Of a stretch of 64,000 bases of DNA, positions 47,101 to 56,477 are shown in pieces; position 1 is the stretch's first letter; each line of letters begins with the position of its first letter. Position numbers and translations under genes: made by a program. The notes beneath the pieces are model-generated. The model was given only the letters and a program-made list of their open reading frames with translations, ran no database searches and was not told the origin of the DNA. This DNA is from Nelumbo lutea (taxonomy: Eukaryota; Streptophyta; Magnoliopsida; Proteales; Nelumbonaceae). The DNA is taken from the NCBI GenBank assembly GCA_022828595.1, contig JAKGHH010000001.1:121346999-121410998 (forward strand), given 5' to 3'.

Positions 47101-50100
47101 TCAACCTGATAATCTCGCAGAGCCCGTTTGCTTCAGCTTCGATAGGGTTTCATCGTAGCTATGAAAGCCAACTGGTCTGAACCTTATGAACAAGGCTTCC
47201 ATAAAGTCAGCCCAAGAGACCTAAGGATGAGACCTGCGGAACCATTGGAACCACAGTATAGCCTCTCCTTCCAGATGGGAGGAGGCTATGGAGACTCTGT
47301 GATGGCTCGGTGTGTTGTGATATTCAAAGAACTTTTCAGCTTTGAAAATCCAAGGTCTGGGGTTGTCACCGGCGTAGTTGGGAAAGTTGAGCTTGGCTGT
47401 TCTCATAGATGCTCCTGGTTCTCTCCTATTTCCTTCAACTTCTTGGCTGGATTCTTTGTTCTCATTTTCAAGATTTCCTGCTGACGCGTTCTTTTCCAGT
47501 TGTACCATGACCGCTGCCAGTGATTGTTTGATATCTTGCAAATCACCAGTGACCTTGTGTATTTGAATCTCCATGCGATCTACCATTTCGTTGACAGTCC
47601 CAGATCTGGTGCTCGGCATCCTGCTGTCGTCTTCAGGTTTTCCTCGCTCTGATACCAATTGTTGAGGTTCTGCCTCAACACAGGCTTCTCTTCGAGGGAG
47701 AAGCTGCCTCCTAGGTTGAAGATGGTGGGAGTGAACAAAGGGGAAGTAGGAATTGGATTGGAAATTCAATAAACTTATCTTATTTCTCCGAGTAAGTACA
47801 TGACCTCTTTTTATATCTCAGTAATGTAGTATTTTATTACACTAATCTTGATTTCTTAGTTTGTTACTTGTAACTGAACCATGGTTGGTTGCCAGCTGGT
47901 TCTTGGTCAGTTATGCTGAGCTGTCCCTGCTGCTGAGATGGCTTTCTCTTTTTCCTTCTAGAATAAACCTTCAGCTCTTTGTTCTTTCTCTCTGGGTCCC
48001 TAACATGATTCCTTTTTTTTACATCAATCATTTTCTCACCTTTTAAAACCATTCTTTTATGATTACTGAGCAACCGTGTAAACACTCATTGGATACTGGG
48101 TTACTGTTACTTATGTGACACTACTTCCTTGCCCCTCTCCATCTATCAATATGAAACCCCCTTTTCTCCACATTTTATTAACTATTCATCTACAAATTAT
48201 TGAACAGAAATTATTAAATACAGTCATTAGCCATCTACTCCTTAGTGAAGATTGGTGTTGCCAAGTATTGATGTATCAACTTCCATTCAAATGCCTAATT
48301 AATATAGACCCCCAGTATGTTTGCCTTAACAATTGAAACTGGATACCATACCCCGTGTCACACATTCAAATGTTAACTGCTAAATTACATGTTTACAATG
48401 TTAACTTGTCATATCCTCCTCCTGGCCAGAATAACAAGTGAATTTCTGACTTCTGGTGCTGCCATGTTGAATATATACAATGTTTTCCTGACATAATACA
48501 AATGTTTCTCCATGTCTGCAGGCAGCCAGGAAGCTTGGCTTTCCAATCCTCTATGGTGATGGATCACGCCCTGCAGTTCTGCAATCAGCTGGTATTTCTT
48601 CTCCAAAGGCCGTGATGGTTATGTATACAGGGAAGAAAAGGACAATTGAGGCTGTACAAAGGATTCGACTTGCCTTCCCTGCGGTAGTTTTGAAGTTTTC
48701 CTATAATTTCCCTCAACATTTTTTGTTCTTTACTAGTTACTACCATCTCTTTCCCAAGATTGAACAGGTACAAATATAATAGGCTATGCTGTTCTCATGA
48801 ATACAGAATGTCAAAAGATCAAAACATTTTGAGAAAAGAATGAATTAAATATTTTCTATTATAAAAATCTATAGAATAAAAAGCCATGGTAAACCAAACT
48901 CCAATTTCCGCATTGAATTAAGGAAGCCTACAGTGTATTCTTTTATTGACCTTATAATTTAATTATAGAGAAACCCCTGGTGCCATGCTTTATTATGCCA
49001 TAAATTTGCATATAATGCCATCAATGTTCTGTCAATTTCACTCAAAATGCTTTTTGACAGGTTCCTATATATGCCCGAGCTCAAGACCCAATCCACCTAT
49101 TGGATCTAAAGAAAGCAGGTGCAACAGATGCTATTCTTGAAAATGCAGAGGTTGCATCAACTTTATTCCCATTTACTCTTGGTTACTGTGATAGCAAACT
49201 AGCCGTACGTTTTATGCATTCTGATAAATTGTTCAATCTATATCTGCAGACTAGTTTACAGCTTGGTTCTAAGCTTTTGAAAGGGCTTGGTGTCATGTCT
49301 GATGATGTAACATTTCTCAGTCAGCTTGTTCGAGATTCCATGGAGTTTCAAGCTCAAGAGGCACTAAATAATAGAACTGATGACAGGGAGTATGATGTTC
49401 TGAAGCCACTGCAGGTACACCATAATATGAACTGCAAATTTGACACTAGGATTTTTTATAAAATAATGAGAGAACAAAAACAGCAAGGAAAAATAGATGA
49501 AAAAGATGAAAGATTAAGAGGAAAGATGTGAGAAGAGAAGAATAGAAGAAAAAGGGGTGCTAAAAGATACGCAGTTGTCCCCTTTTCAATTTAATAAAGG
49601 ATGTACAAAGACCAATATGCCCCTGGCCACTCCAATAATGTAAAAGAGAACAAACCAGCAATAATAAAGAACATAAAAATATATAAATAAAACAAATAGA
49701 GTCTCAACATTGACAAATAGGTCCTGATGGTCCTTCAAACTGCAATGTGCATAAATATGGGATTTTCATTTCACAATGTTCCACCTACAGACCTCCACTG
49801 CTGTAAGCAAGAAAGCTGAGTGATCATAATCATTTCCTTGTAGAGGCTTTTCTCTTTGACCTTTATATCTTTTCTAACTATTGGAAGAACAATCAAGGAT
49901 TAGATGGTTATGTCCTCAGATTGGATTGGTTTTGTCATATGTGGTCTCCTAATAGAGCCCATAAACAAAGGTTCTTATGCCTGGGATTGTTGGATTTACC
50001 GTACTTGTCTTATGTTTATATGATATATCTGAATCAATTCTTGTTTCACTGTGAATGAATTCACGGACTGGAACAAATCAAGCAATAAAATCTTTAATCT

Positions 50101-51244
50101 AGTGCTGTAACTAAAATCTGAGAATTTATCTTAATGACGAATAAGATGAAAACTCCACCAGTATGAGCTTGTCTTACACTGCCTGTCCCAAGCCTGGATA
50201 AAAGAGAAGGGTTGCATCAGGTTGGCATCTAGCACTATTACTTTGCCAAATTCTTATGGTCGTGGATGCTGATTTGTCTTTTCTTTGTCCAAAATAAATG
50301 TCTGCAGAAATGCAAATGCTTAGATGGATGTGTGGTAAAACTAGGAAAGATAGGATTAGAAATAAGTCATACGAAGGAAGACTATCTACAGCACATGCAT
50401 ATAAGATATCTACAGCACCTGTTAGAAAGGTAATCTGTTACAAATTGAAGGGGCTAGAAGAGCTAGGGGCAGGCTGAAAAGGACTTGGGTAGAACCGTAG
50501 AAGTAATAAGAGACAATATAAGAACCCATAATTTAACAATGGATATGGCAATTAACAGAATGGAATGGGAAAACAGGAATCATGTTTGAGGATTTCTCAG
50601 CCTCCTTTATAGTTTATATTTAATACAATCATTTTACCATTTATCAAAAAAAAAAATGTAGCCAACCCCATATATGACCAATGTATACATGTTACAAAAA
50701 GATTCTTAGGTTTTATTTGTAAGCAATTGAAACAAAGCACCTTGTAAACACCTCTCCTTGCTCAAATTTCATTTGGAAAACTATCACCAATATCTTGCGG
50801 ATATATTGATTTGCAGAAGATGAGAGCTTTCTATATATATTATACTTATTAGTAATCAATTTTAAAATTTAAATATAGCCCAGTCTACATTGACATTCAT
50901 GTATTTTGTTAGTTTTTATCTGAAGCCTCAGAGATATACCAACTGAAAAAAGAATAATGCTGGAGCAGGTAAGGGTTGCAGATTTGATGGGAGCACGGTC
51001 CCCAATTTCTTCAAGCTCATCCAAAGAAAGCTCAACAAATTCAGAAGAGTCCAATATTCAGACAGAAGTAGATCAATCTGAACATGAACTAACTTTGGAA
51101 CAATTTGAGAATGGGGATGGCAAAGGTGTCTTGTATTGTGAATTGGACTCCGAGAACAGTTCCCAAGCTGGAAATGAGGATTTCAAAGGAGAGGAAAGTA
51201 CAATAGACCATTCAATACCTTGTGCAACGGGTGAAAGACCATGA
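19046..51244 (+). CDS. KEA3: K+ efflux antiporter KEA3, chloroplast thylakoid type
   Basis: It exchanges K+ for H+ across the thylakoid membrane and speeds relaxation of photoprotection after high light. Coding exons: 19046-19081, 20095-20469, 20724-20825, 23398-23478, 24395-24496, 26835-26912, 30748-30816, 30997-31047, 39812-39925, 40024-40125, 40213-40347, 41432-41613, 41704-41839, 42267-42338, 42469-42570, 48522-48683, 49061-49150, 49250-49414, 50969-51244. The sum is 2430 nt, 809 residues (about 776 in Arabidopsis, from memory). Residues 1 to about 95 look like a chloroplast transit region. A CPA2 exchanger domain (about 110-510) contains the Gln281-Asp282 ion-site pair, split by intron 7. 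An RCK/TrkA-N NAD(P)-binding domain (about 534-665) shows GFGQMGQ at 539-545. A serine/acid-rich tail follows. Introns are GT-AG; exon 9 uses a weak GTTGGT donor. The start gives MLEAMACC and is inferred from frame and leader. Large introns hold mobile elements, yet every exon frame is open. Confidence 0.95.
21951..22130. mobile_element. GTGTTTTAAAA-type MITE relic
   Basis: The left end GTGTTTTAAAAGCGC and following GGCGCAAGCGAGGCG words match the style of the insertion at 35240-35745 (AGTGTTTTAAAATGCGGAGGCG). The right end could not be found, so this is a truncated or decayed copy and its right boundary is arbitrary. Confidence 0.4.
22480..22640. mobile_element. Possible decayed hAT-type MITE
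   Basis: The right end reads TAGGGATGTAAACGGATTG on the minus strand, a common plant hAT terminus in my experience. The interior has repeated GGTTTGGAT/ATCCAAA words. No left terminus or duplication was found. Confidence 0.3.
25227..25236 (+). repeat. Poly-G run in KEA3 intron 5
   Basis: Ten or more G residues in a row, a length-unstable homopolymer. Confidence 0.8.
25892..26355. mobile_element. hAT-type MITE in KEA3 intron 5
   Basis: This 464-bp element starts TAGAGGTGCTCACGGTTTGG. Its right end reads TAGGGGTGAGCAAG on the minus strand, so the termini are inverted with two differences in the first twelve bases. An exact 8-bp duplication ATGAAAAC flanks it (25884-25891 and 26356-26363). Subterminal GGTTAACC/CGGTT words surround a nearly pure AT core (25985-26200). 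Confidence 0.88.
27750..27973 (+). repeat. 55-bp direct duplication at the LINE 5' end
   Basis: Positions 27750-27804 and 27919-27973 are essentially identical and both encode the reverse-transcriptase segment containing [12 protein letters not shown]. Between them lies the part that should precede it (encoding a GAFIQ...LIAN segment). The first copy is therefore out of order. Confidence 0.85.
27755..30264 (+). mobile_element. 5'-truncated, 5'-rearranged L1-type LINE in KEA3 intron 6
   Basis: A target duplication of about 20 bp flanks the copy: 27735-27754 and 30245-30264, differing at a few positions that are mostly transitions, as expected for an old insertion. The 3' end is a short A-run (30240-30247) after an AATTTCC/TTTTATTG trailer. 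The body encodes a broken reverse transcriptase, a zinc-binding region and an RNase H, in the same direction as KEA3. The 5' end begins with a piece of reverse-transcriptase sequence that is repeated in its proper place 169 bp downstream. Confidence 0.88.
27807..30122 (+). pseudogene. LINE ORF2 remnant: reverse transcriptase, zinc-binding region and RNase H
   Basis: Reverse-transcriptase motifs are read across two frames: [13 protein letters not shown] (from about 27937), [14 protein letters not shown] (about 28110-28150) and the catalytic FADDIIIF (about 28258-28280). A TAA directly before FADD, a likely C-to-T change in a Gln codon, breaks the frame. A zinc-binding reverse-transcriptase C-terminal module follows (29170-29400; [13 protein letters not shown]). 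Then comes an intact-looking RNase H domain at 29628-30122, with the pattern [15 protein letters not shown] and TAELKAM. The endonuclease domain is absent through 5' truncation. Stops and frameshifts make this a pseudogene of the mobile element, not a host gene. Confidence 0.85.
31321..31651 (+). repeat. 5' LTR of the copia element
   Basis: 331 bp, closely similar along its whole length to 33744-34071, with a TATAAATAA segment near 31512. The primer-binding site follows directly. Confidence 0.88.
32135..32955 (+). pseudogene. Copia gag remnant
   Basis: The frame at 32135-32689 begins MESWN and carries the copia gag core ([18 protein letters not shown] and a KEIWDGV segment). A frameshift near 32685 moves to a second frame that reaches a CX2CX4HX4C-like zinc knuckle ([14 protein letters not shown], about 32912-32955) and then a stop. 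It would package element RNA if intact. The frameshift and stop make it defective. Confidence 0.82.
33150..33748 (+). pseudogene. Copia RNase H remnant
   Basis: The frame 33204-33749 contains the copia RNase H hallmarks: [47 protein letters not shown] and the C-terminal [11 protein letters not shown]. Protease, integrase and reverse transcriptase are missing between this and the gag remnant, so a deletion of roughly 2.5-3 kb is inferred. Confidence 0.85.
33744..34071 (+). repeat. 3' LTR of the copia element
   Basis: 328 bp, homologous to 31321-31651, preceded by a purine tract and followed by the ATCGG duplication. Confidence 0.88.
34380..34721 (-). repeat. 3' LTR of the intron 8 gypsy element
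   Basis: 342 bp, homologous to 39059-39403, TG...CA ends in plus orientation of the window. Confidence 0.9.
35240..35745. mobile_element. MITE nested in the gypsy pol remnant
   Basis: The inverted termini are AGTGTTTTAAAATGCGGAGGCG at the left (listed in two parts: AGTGTTTTAAAA, then TGCGGAGGCG) and CACGCCTTTTAAAACACT at the right. The flanks carry similar TCTTAA words on both sides, an approximate duplication. The pol reading frame is interrupted at the same point, between two pieces of the post-integrase region. The interior holds a long plus-strand pyrimidine tract (35440-35575) and short repeated GAGGCG/CGCCTC words. The exact boundaries are uncertain by a few bases. Confidence 0.7.
35440..35575 (+). 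repeat. Polypyrimidine tract
   Basis: About 135 bp composed almost only of T and C in CCTTTT/CTTTCC units. Open frames across it are compositional artefacts. Confidence 0.85.
39044..39056 (-). other. Primer-binding site of the intron 8 gypsy element
   Basis: On the minus strand TGGTATCAGAGCC lies two bases inside the 5' LTR. It is complementary to the 3' end of initiator-methionine tRNA, as usual for plant gypsy and copia elements. Confidence 0.85.
39059..39403 (-). repeat. 5' LTR of the intron 8 gypsy element
   Basis: 345 bp, homologous to 34380-34721, followed by the CAATC duplication at 39404-39408. Confidence 0.9.
40348..41431 (+). other. KEA3 intron 11
   Basis: 1.08 kb, AT-rich, with no recognisable element or internal gene. 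Confidence 0.7.
42391..42432 (+). repeat. ATCT tetranucleotide and AT dinucleotide microsatellite
   Basis: About six ATCT units run into an AT run within KEA3 intron 14, just upstream of the exon 15 acceptor. It is likely length-polymorphic. Confidence 0.85.
42912..43263 (-). repeat. 3' LTR of the intron 15 gypsy element
   Basis: 352 bp, homologous to 47660-48005. A G-rich purine tract on the minus strand adjoins its inner edge. Confidence 0.9.
43188..47622 (-). pseudogene. Gypsy chromovirus gag-pol, degenerate but domain-complete
   Basis: Read from right to left. Gag starts [16 protein letters not shown] at 47622, with a retrotransposon-gag core ([10 protein letters not shown], near 47225). 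The protease carries [11 protein letters not shown] (within 46499-46194), where many relatives have DSG. The reverse transcriptase shows [13 protein letters not shown] and the catalytic LVFFDDILV (45554-45455). RNase H follows with [15 protein letters not shown] (about 45050) and [13 protein letters not shown] (about 44850). The integrase core retains [19 protein letters not shown] and [13 protein letters not shown] (44279-44025). A chromodomain closes the region (ILAFRWVKN...[16 protein letters not shown], near 43440-43330), which assigns the element to the chromovirus branch. Several stops and frameshifts make it non-coding today. Confidence 0.88.
47660..48005 (-). repeat. 5' LTR of the intron 15 gypsy element
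   Basis: 346 bp, homologous to 42912-43263, followed by the TGATT duplication at 48006-48010. Confidence 0.9.
49151..49249 (+). other. 99-nt in-frame, stop-free KEA3 intron (candidate retained intron)
   Basis: The segment starts GT after GAG and ends TATCTGCAG. It separates codons for ...ILENAE from [10 protein letters not shown]..., which are contiguous in KEA proteins as I remember them. Its length is divisible by three and it has no stop, so retention would add 33 residues to the end of the RCK domain. The donor (GAG|GTTGCA) is weak. Confidence 0.7.
50316..50690 (+). mobile_element. RTE-type LINE 3'-end relic in KEA3 intron 18
   Basis: A short frame from 50316 reads [16 protein letters not shown]. 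After a gap come RGRLKRTW and a MEWENR-like segment, the familiar tail of plant RTE-class reverse-transcriptase ORFs. A trailer with an A-run and ATGTAGCCAACCCCAT (about 50645-50675) matches the usual 3' end of that class. It is heavily broken and 5'-truncated. Confidence 0.6.
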
Positions 51245-51900
51245 TTTTTTATCAGGTTTAATACATTCTTCTCTTATCGTCTTCCAACGTCAATACTTCT
51301 AGTGCTCTTTGTGGTCCTCCAAGTATCAGAGAAATATTTTGGAAGTTTTTGTTGGCGGAAGACAAGATGTAAATGGAGAATATGTAAAGCTGCATGATGG
51401 TGTCCAAGAAGTTGTTACTATCTCTGGAAGATCACAGCATGTATGTGATCATATTTGATCAATTTTCTATTATTTTCCATTTATGATTTGTGAATAATCT
51501 GTTTTTTATTTTTCCTTTTAATTGAGAAAGGAGCTTTACTGGTTTACAAAAATGTAAAGAGGCAAGCCGATTTTGGCCATTATAAAGCATAAATAGCAGT
51601 GTCACAGTGCTTTCTTGTCGTATTTGATTATCAACACTAATATAGTTAATAAAAAAGAAGCTAATCTGACTGAACGGTATAAGGATTATATCATATGCAG
51701 GGAGCAAGTCAGCTGTAGATATCAGTAACTGAGTACTTAACCATCTGTCGCGGATGTCTGTTTTTCCAGGATGACAATCAACACGATGATTGAAATACGG
51801 TAGTGTAAAAATATTTGATATCGTGATTTGCGCACAATCCATTGCAGGAAATGAACTCATTATACTCGGAGTTCTCACAATTCTGCACCAAGTAGTCTAG
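51245..51900 (+). other. KEA3 3' region, UTR not delimited
   Basis: No further in-frame coding is needed after the TGA at 51242-51244. Splice-like sites around 51290-51445 could give alternative 3' ends. A related Arabidopsis gene is known to produce C-terminal splice forms. No polyadenylation signal stands out. Confidence 0.4.
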
Positions 51901-53242
51901 ATTCATCAGCAGCTCGGGATTTGGGGTTTTGTTCGACTTCATAAAGACATAAACCAAGTCCTAGCATGGGCCAAGAACATCAGTCCCCCCCGTTCATTGT
52001 GGTCAAATAAATGAATAAATTCAAAGTTTCAGTTTTTCAGAGACCTGTGTGCTTATAATGTTTGAGATGACTTGAGACTAAATGTTGAATCATTGCTGGA
52101 ACTCGGTAGAATTCTATTATAAAAAAACTCAGGGTTTTGGGAATTCTAATGGGAATCGGAATGGCCTATTCCCCCTACCTGTTTGATTCAGACAAGTATC
52201 AGAATCGGATTTCGACTGTTGCTGTTTGGTTCATCTAATAAAAAACATATAAAGAAATAAAAATCCACAGAAATCCAAATCCAACACAATCTAATTAACA
52301 TATAATGAGAAAAAAATATGAAAAAAAAAAGAAAAAAATGAACATAATAGGTTAACTACTTTTTGTTCAAAAATAGTAATTACAGATCCAATTTGCTGCA
52401 ATATCAAATGTGAGATTATAAGCAGCTAGAACAACTATTGAAATGGTCCTTCTGAACCAAATAATAAACATATAGAGCTGTAATCATGCAAGTCATGCGA
52501 CACAAAGATTAAGATATTTCTAGAGTTTGTCCCTTCAAAGTAAACAGGGCTAGACACTGAGTTCGAATAACAAGTTTAAGCGTAACAACTCACAATAGCC
52601 AGAATATATTTGCTTTCTTCCCCTAGCCCCCTCATTAGCCACAATTTCCACTCTGCTCAAAATGATATCAAGTTCAGAAGACCAACATAACGAGTAAGAA
52701 GGACAGACAAATTTGAGGAATCAGATGAGGACACCATCTATGGCCCTAAGTTAACTACCACAAAAACCCATAAAATGCTAATCATACAACAGAATAAGGA
52801 GAAACATTATACATGGCATCGGCATGTAAGAGTAGCTGCAAAGCCTGCAATGGATGGTACAAATGTAATGAATAGGTTTAAGTTGCAGAAAGAAGCCATG
52901 TCATGGAAAAATAATTTTCTAATTTTCCATGTTATAGGAACTGAACCAAAAGAAAGGTTCTGAAGAATCTGAACATTCAAGAAAAACAAATCACACTTTA
53001 GTTATGAAAGAGATACTAGATATACAGATCATCTAAAGAAGTATAACCGTTTCCTTTCCTTTAAAATTTATTTATTCTGTTAATATTTGGGTGGAAGAGG
53101 GAGATAAAAACTTGTAAAAAGGAAATGTACCCACTTGAAAACAATATTCACGTCTTGACAATAATTGATTTTTATGATTTAAAAATGGAGCCACAAAATC
53201 CTTGACGAACAAATGTAATGTTGTAAATTAAAGTGCACCTTC
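51901..53242. other. Intergenic between KEA3 and the downstream gypsy element
   Basis: A short GGAATTCTAATGGGAATCGGAATGG-type region near 52137-52245 (quoted in part: GGAATCGGAATGG) resembles the 4818-5097 MITE interior and may be a relic. Otherwise no gene is seen; short frames at 52775-52989 lack any support. Confidence 0.45.
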
Positions 53243-53542
53243 TGATGCGGGGCGCTGCTGCGCCACTGTAGCCACAATAGCCTGCATCGAATATTCCGTT
53301 GTAACCACCTGATTTGCCATACAGGCCATTGGAACCGTATCGAGTGCCTTATCATTATTGTAACGGTCTCCAACCACCAATGATTATAAATGATTGAATA
53401 ATGAATAGCGGGATATTGAATTTTGCCTCATCATTGGTTTCTCTCTCCGGTCACGCTTCTGGCCATTACCTTGAGTGGTGTTTCACTATAGCTCGGGGAA
53501 ACTCGAAGCTCTCTCCCCGACAACGGGAAGAGGTTATCAACA
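53243..53542 (+). repeat. 5' LTR of the downstream gypsy element
   Basis: 300 bp, homologous to 58912-59194. It contains about 17 bp (near 53466-53490) absent from the 3' copy. Confidence 0.88.
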
Positions 53543-53589
53543 TCTTGGTATCAGAGCAATCTAACCCTTGGGTAACCAAGGTATTGGAG

Positions 53590-54360
53590 ATGGAGGATCG
53601 CGTAGGGAGTCTAGAAAGGTCCTGTGAGGAGATGCACATGAAGTTCTCCGAGTTGATGGAGCATCTGGATCACATCGCTTCCCGATTGGATCAGCAGGAA
53701 GAATCTCACCACCGGTCGTCCACTGGTGGGGCTTCGGGAAGGGAGCAGCTTCATCTTCCCGTAGAAGTTCTAGAAGGTGGAGTTACCGAAGTTTGGAGGC
53801 ACGGGGCTGGACGGATGGCTTCTCCTCATCCAGCAATACTTCCGCTTGCAGGAAGTACCGGAGGAGAACTAGGTTGCGGTGGCGAGCCTTGGGTTTAAAG
53901 GGAGAGCAATTGAGTGGTATAGCTGGTATAAGGAGCATCAGCCAGATCCCACATGGCGCTAGTTTGTAGCCGCCTTGGATGCTCGATTCAACGGGCCCCT
54001 GGGGAACAACCATGTTGGGCGACTTGTGAAGCTCTCTCAGTCCTCCACCGTTCATGAATATATGGAGGAGTTCCAGAGGATCTCTAGCCGAGTAAAGGGC
54101 TGAACGAAGAATCCCTAGTGGGGTGTTTCATCTCTGGTCTCAAGGTAGAGGTTCGAGCAGGGGTGGAAAAGTTCGAGTCGGTGACTTAGGCCCGAGCCTT
54201 CTGACTAGCGCTGTTAGAGGAGGAAGAATGGGTAACACAACGACGGACGGTCAGGCCAGAGAAACCACGACCCCGTCCCTCACCAGCGGGCGACCTTCAG
54301 ACGAACAGATCTTCACCAAGGAGGCTTCTGGAGATTCGTAGGCTCACACCGACAAAAATG
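53590..54360 (+). pseudogene. Gypsy gag remnant
   Basis: The frame from ATG 53590 begins MEDRVGSLERSCEEM and has a coiled-coil-like heptad region over its first 40 residues, as in chromovirus gag. It runs out of frame near 53850. Later gag words (AIEWYSWYKE-like, near 53905-53935) appear in another frame. It is defective. Confidence 0.7.
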
Positions 54361-55024
54361 AAGGAGAGGAGGAAGAAGGGATTATGTTACAACTGTGAGG
54401 AGTGGTACGTCCCTAGCCACCGGTGCAAGGTACAGAAGCTGTTGTGGATTAACTGGGAAGCGGAAGAGGAGGAAGGGGACGACTCTGAACAGTCCATGGG
54501 AGAGGAAGGACCGGACCCAACCCCAACAATCTCCCTACGTGCTATCTCGGGAGCTGACACCACACAGACTATGCGCTTACATGGAACGATAGGGGTTCTT
54601 CCGGTAACCATCCTCGTAGACTCTGGATCCTCCCACAACTTCATGGACCCAAGGGTGGCAACGAAGGCAAAGGTGGCGTTGACATCAGACACCAAGTTCA
54701 AAGTAACGATGGCAAATGGGGATCAGGTAGCCAAGTAGGGCCGTTGCAATGGAGTCCGCATCCGGACCGAAGGGACAGAGATCATTGCAGACTTCTTCCT
54801 GTTATCCTTACCAGGATTGGATGCTGTACTTGGTGTCCAATGGCTTCGGACTTTGGGGCCAGTCACATGGGATTTCAACAGTCTTTCCCTAGAATACCAA
54901 GACCAAGACCAGGTCGGCACTCACCTCCTCCAATGCCACCGACCTCCCGAACTAAGAGCAATAGATGGGGAGAAAATGGAGAAACATTGGATGTTGCTTT
55001 CTGGTGCAAATAAGAGACACCCAC

Positions 55025-55470
55025 GGTTAGAGGTGTAAATCGGGTCGTGCTGCCGCGGTCTGGCATGACAAGATGCGGGCCATACTAGGCCCAATATGAT
55101 CGTGTAGACAGTGTTAGCCTGGGGTTTTAGGTCCATGGGCTGGCCGGTAATGCACGACCAAGCGGGCCATGCCGCCCATGGCTCGGCCCGACACGACCCG
55201 CGACATGGCCCAACACAACCCATATTATATATATATATATAATATTATATAATTATATAGTATATAATTTATTAATAAATAAACAATTGTTTTCAATTTA
55301 TTATACTAATTTATTTAATTATTGTATATATAAGCAATTTTATACATTAAAATTCATATAAAATTAAAATTTTAAGTTCTTTTTAATTTTTTTAAATAAA
55401 TAGCTTTGGCCTGATCCACGGCCCGGCCTGCAGCATGACATGGCACGACACATGCTCACATGGGCTTGGG
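55025..55470. mobile_element. Probable MITE-type insertion inside the gypsy pol
   Basis: The protease-side frame stops at 55038. A TAGAGGTGTAAATCGGG left end is followed by GGCCCG/CACGAC-rich words, an AT core (55220-55400), and again GGCCCGGCC and GGCACGACAC words. Pol resumes at about 55495. The composition matches the TAGxGGTGT-type hAT MITEs, but I could not define the right terminus or a duplication. Confidence 0.55.
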
Positions 55471-56477
55471 CTGTGGGGGCCATACCACAAACTCTCGGAT
55501 TCGACCAGTGTTGGGGCACTTTGAAGAGGTCTTTGAAGAGCCAGTGGGTCTACCCCCTCCTCGGGCCTTAGACCACACCATCCTACTGCACAAAGGGGCG
55601 ATGCTAGTGTGTGTGCATCCCTACCGATACCCACACTACTACAAAGGAGAGATCAAAGGGTTGGTTCAGGAAATGCTCGCCAATGGGATCATCCGACCCA
55701 GTGTGAGTCCGTTCTCCCTGGTGTTGTTAGTGAAAAAGAAAGATGGAGGTTGGAGATTCTGCGTGGATTACCGACAGTTGAATGTGGTGACTGTCAAGGA
55801 TAAATATCTAATGGCCAACATCGACGAGCTTTTGGATGAATTCCATGGGTCACGGATTTTTTCCAAGCTGGACCTCTGAGCAGGTTATCATCATATTAGA
55901 GTTCGAGCCTCGGATGTCCCTAAGACAACATTTCGGATGCACAACAGACATTATGAGTTTCTGGTGATGCCCTTGGGGTTATCCAACGCTTCGACCACTT
56001 TTCAAGCACTCATGCACGAGGTCTTTCAAGAATTCCTAAGGAAGTCCGTTCTCGTCTTTCTGGATGACATACTGGTTTATAGCCGATCAACAGAGGAGCA
56101 TGTCAAGCATTTCCGAGCAATAATAGCGACTCTAAAAGCCCACAAGCTACATGCCAAAAAGAAGGAAGTGTTGCTTCGAGGTCAAGAGAGTGAGCTACCT
56201 TGGACATATTATCTCATCTAGTAGGGTAGAAGTGGATCCCGTCAAAATTGAATGTATGGTGAAATGGCCCAGACCCAAATCCCCAACCGAACTCAGGGAT
56301 TCTTCGGCCTCATAGGGTATTATCGAAAGTTTGTCCAAGATTATGGGAAGGTAGCCCGACCACTAACAGGACTGCCAAGGGAGCCTAGGGCTAGAACTCA
56401 GAAGCCGAGGACGCCTTCTAGAAAATGAAGGAGGCCATTACATCCACTCCGGTGTTGGCACTACCGAACTTTAATTC

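Larger units (their letters stand above)
42912..48005 (-). mobile_element. Ty3/gypsy chromovirus in KEA3 intron 15, antisense
   Basis: LTRs at 42912-43263 (3') and 47660-48005 (5') begin TGTTGAGGTTCTGC and end CCCTAACA. A 5-bp duplication TGATT flanks the copy (42907-42911 and 48006-48010). The primer site (minus strand TGGTATCAGAGC, 47646-47657) is of initiator-Met type. A clean polypurine tract, read on the minus strand as GGTGGGGTGGGGGGGAGA, abuts the 3' LTR at 43264-43281. By eye the LTRs differ at about 17 sites plus a 6-nt indel. All gag-pol domains can be found in order but stops interrupt them. This is the most complete element in the window. Confidence 0.93.

Noticed and set aside
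52137..52245. A second full copy of the 4818-5097 Tourist-like MITE
   Set aside because: Only scattered GGAATCGG-type words match and there are no inverted ends or TAA duplication, so it is at most a relic.
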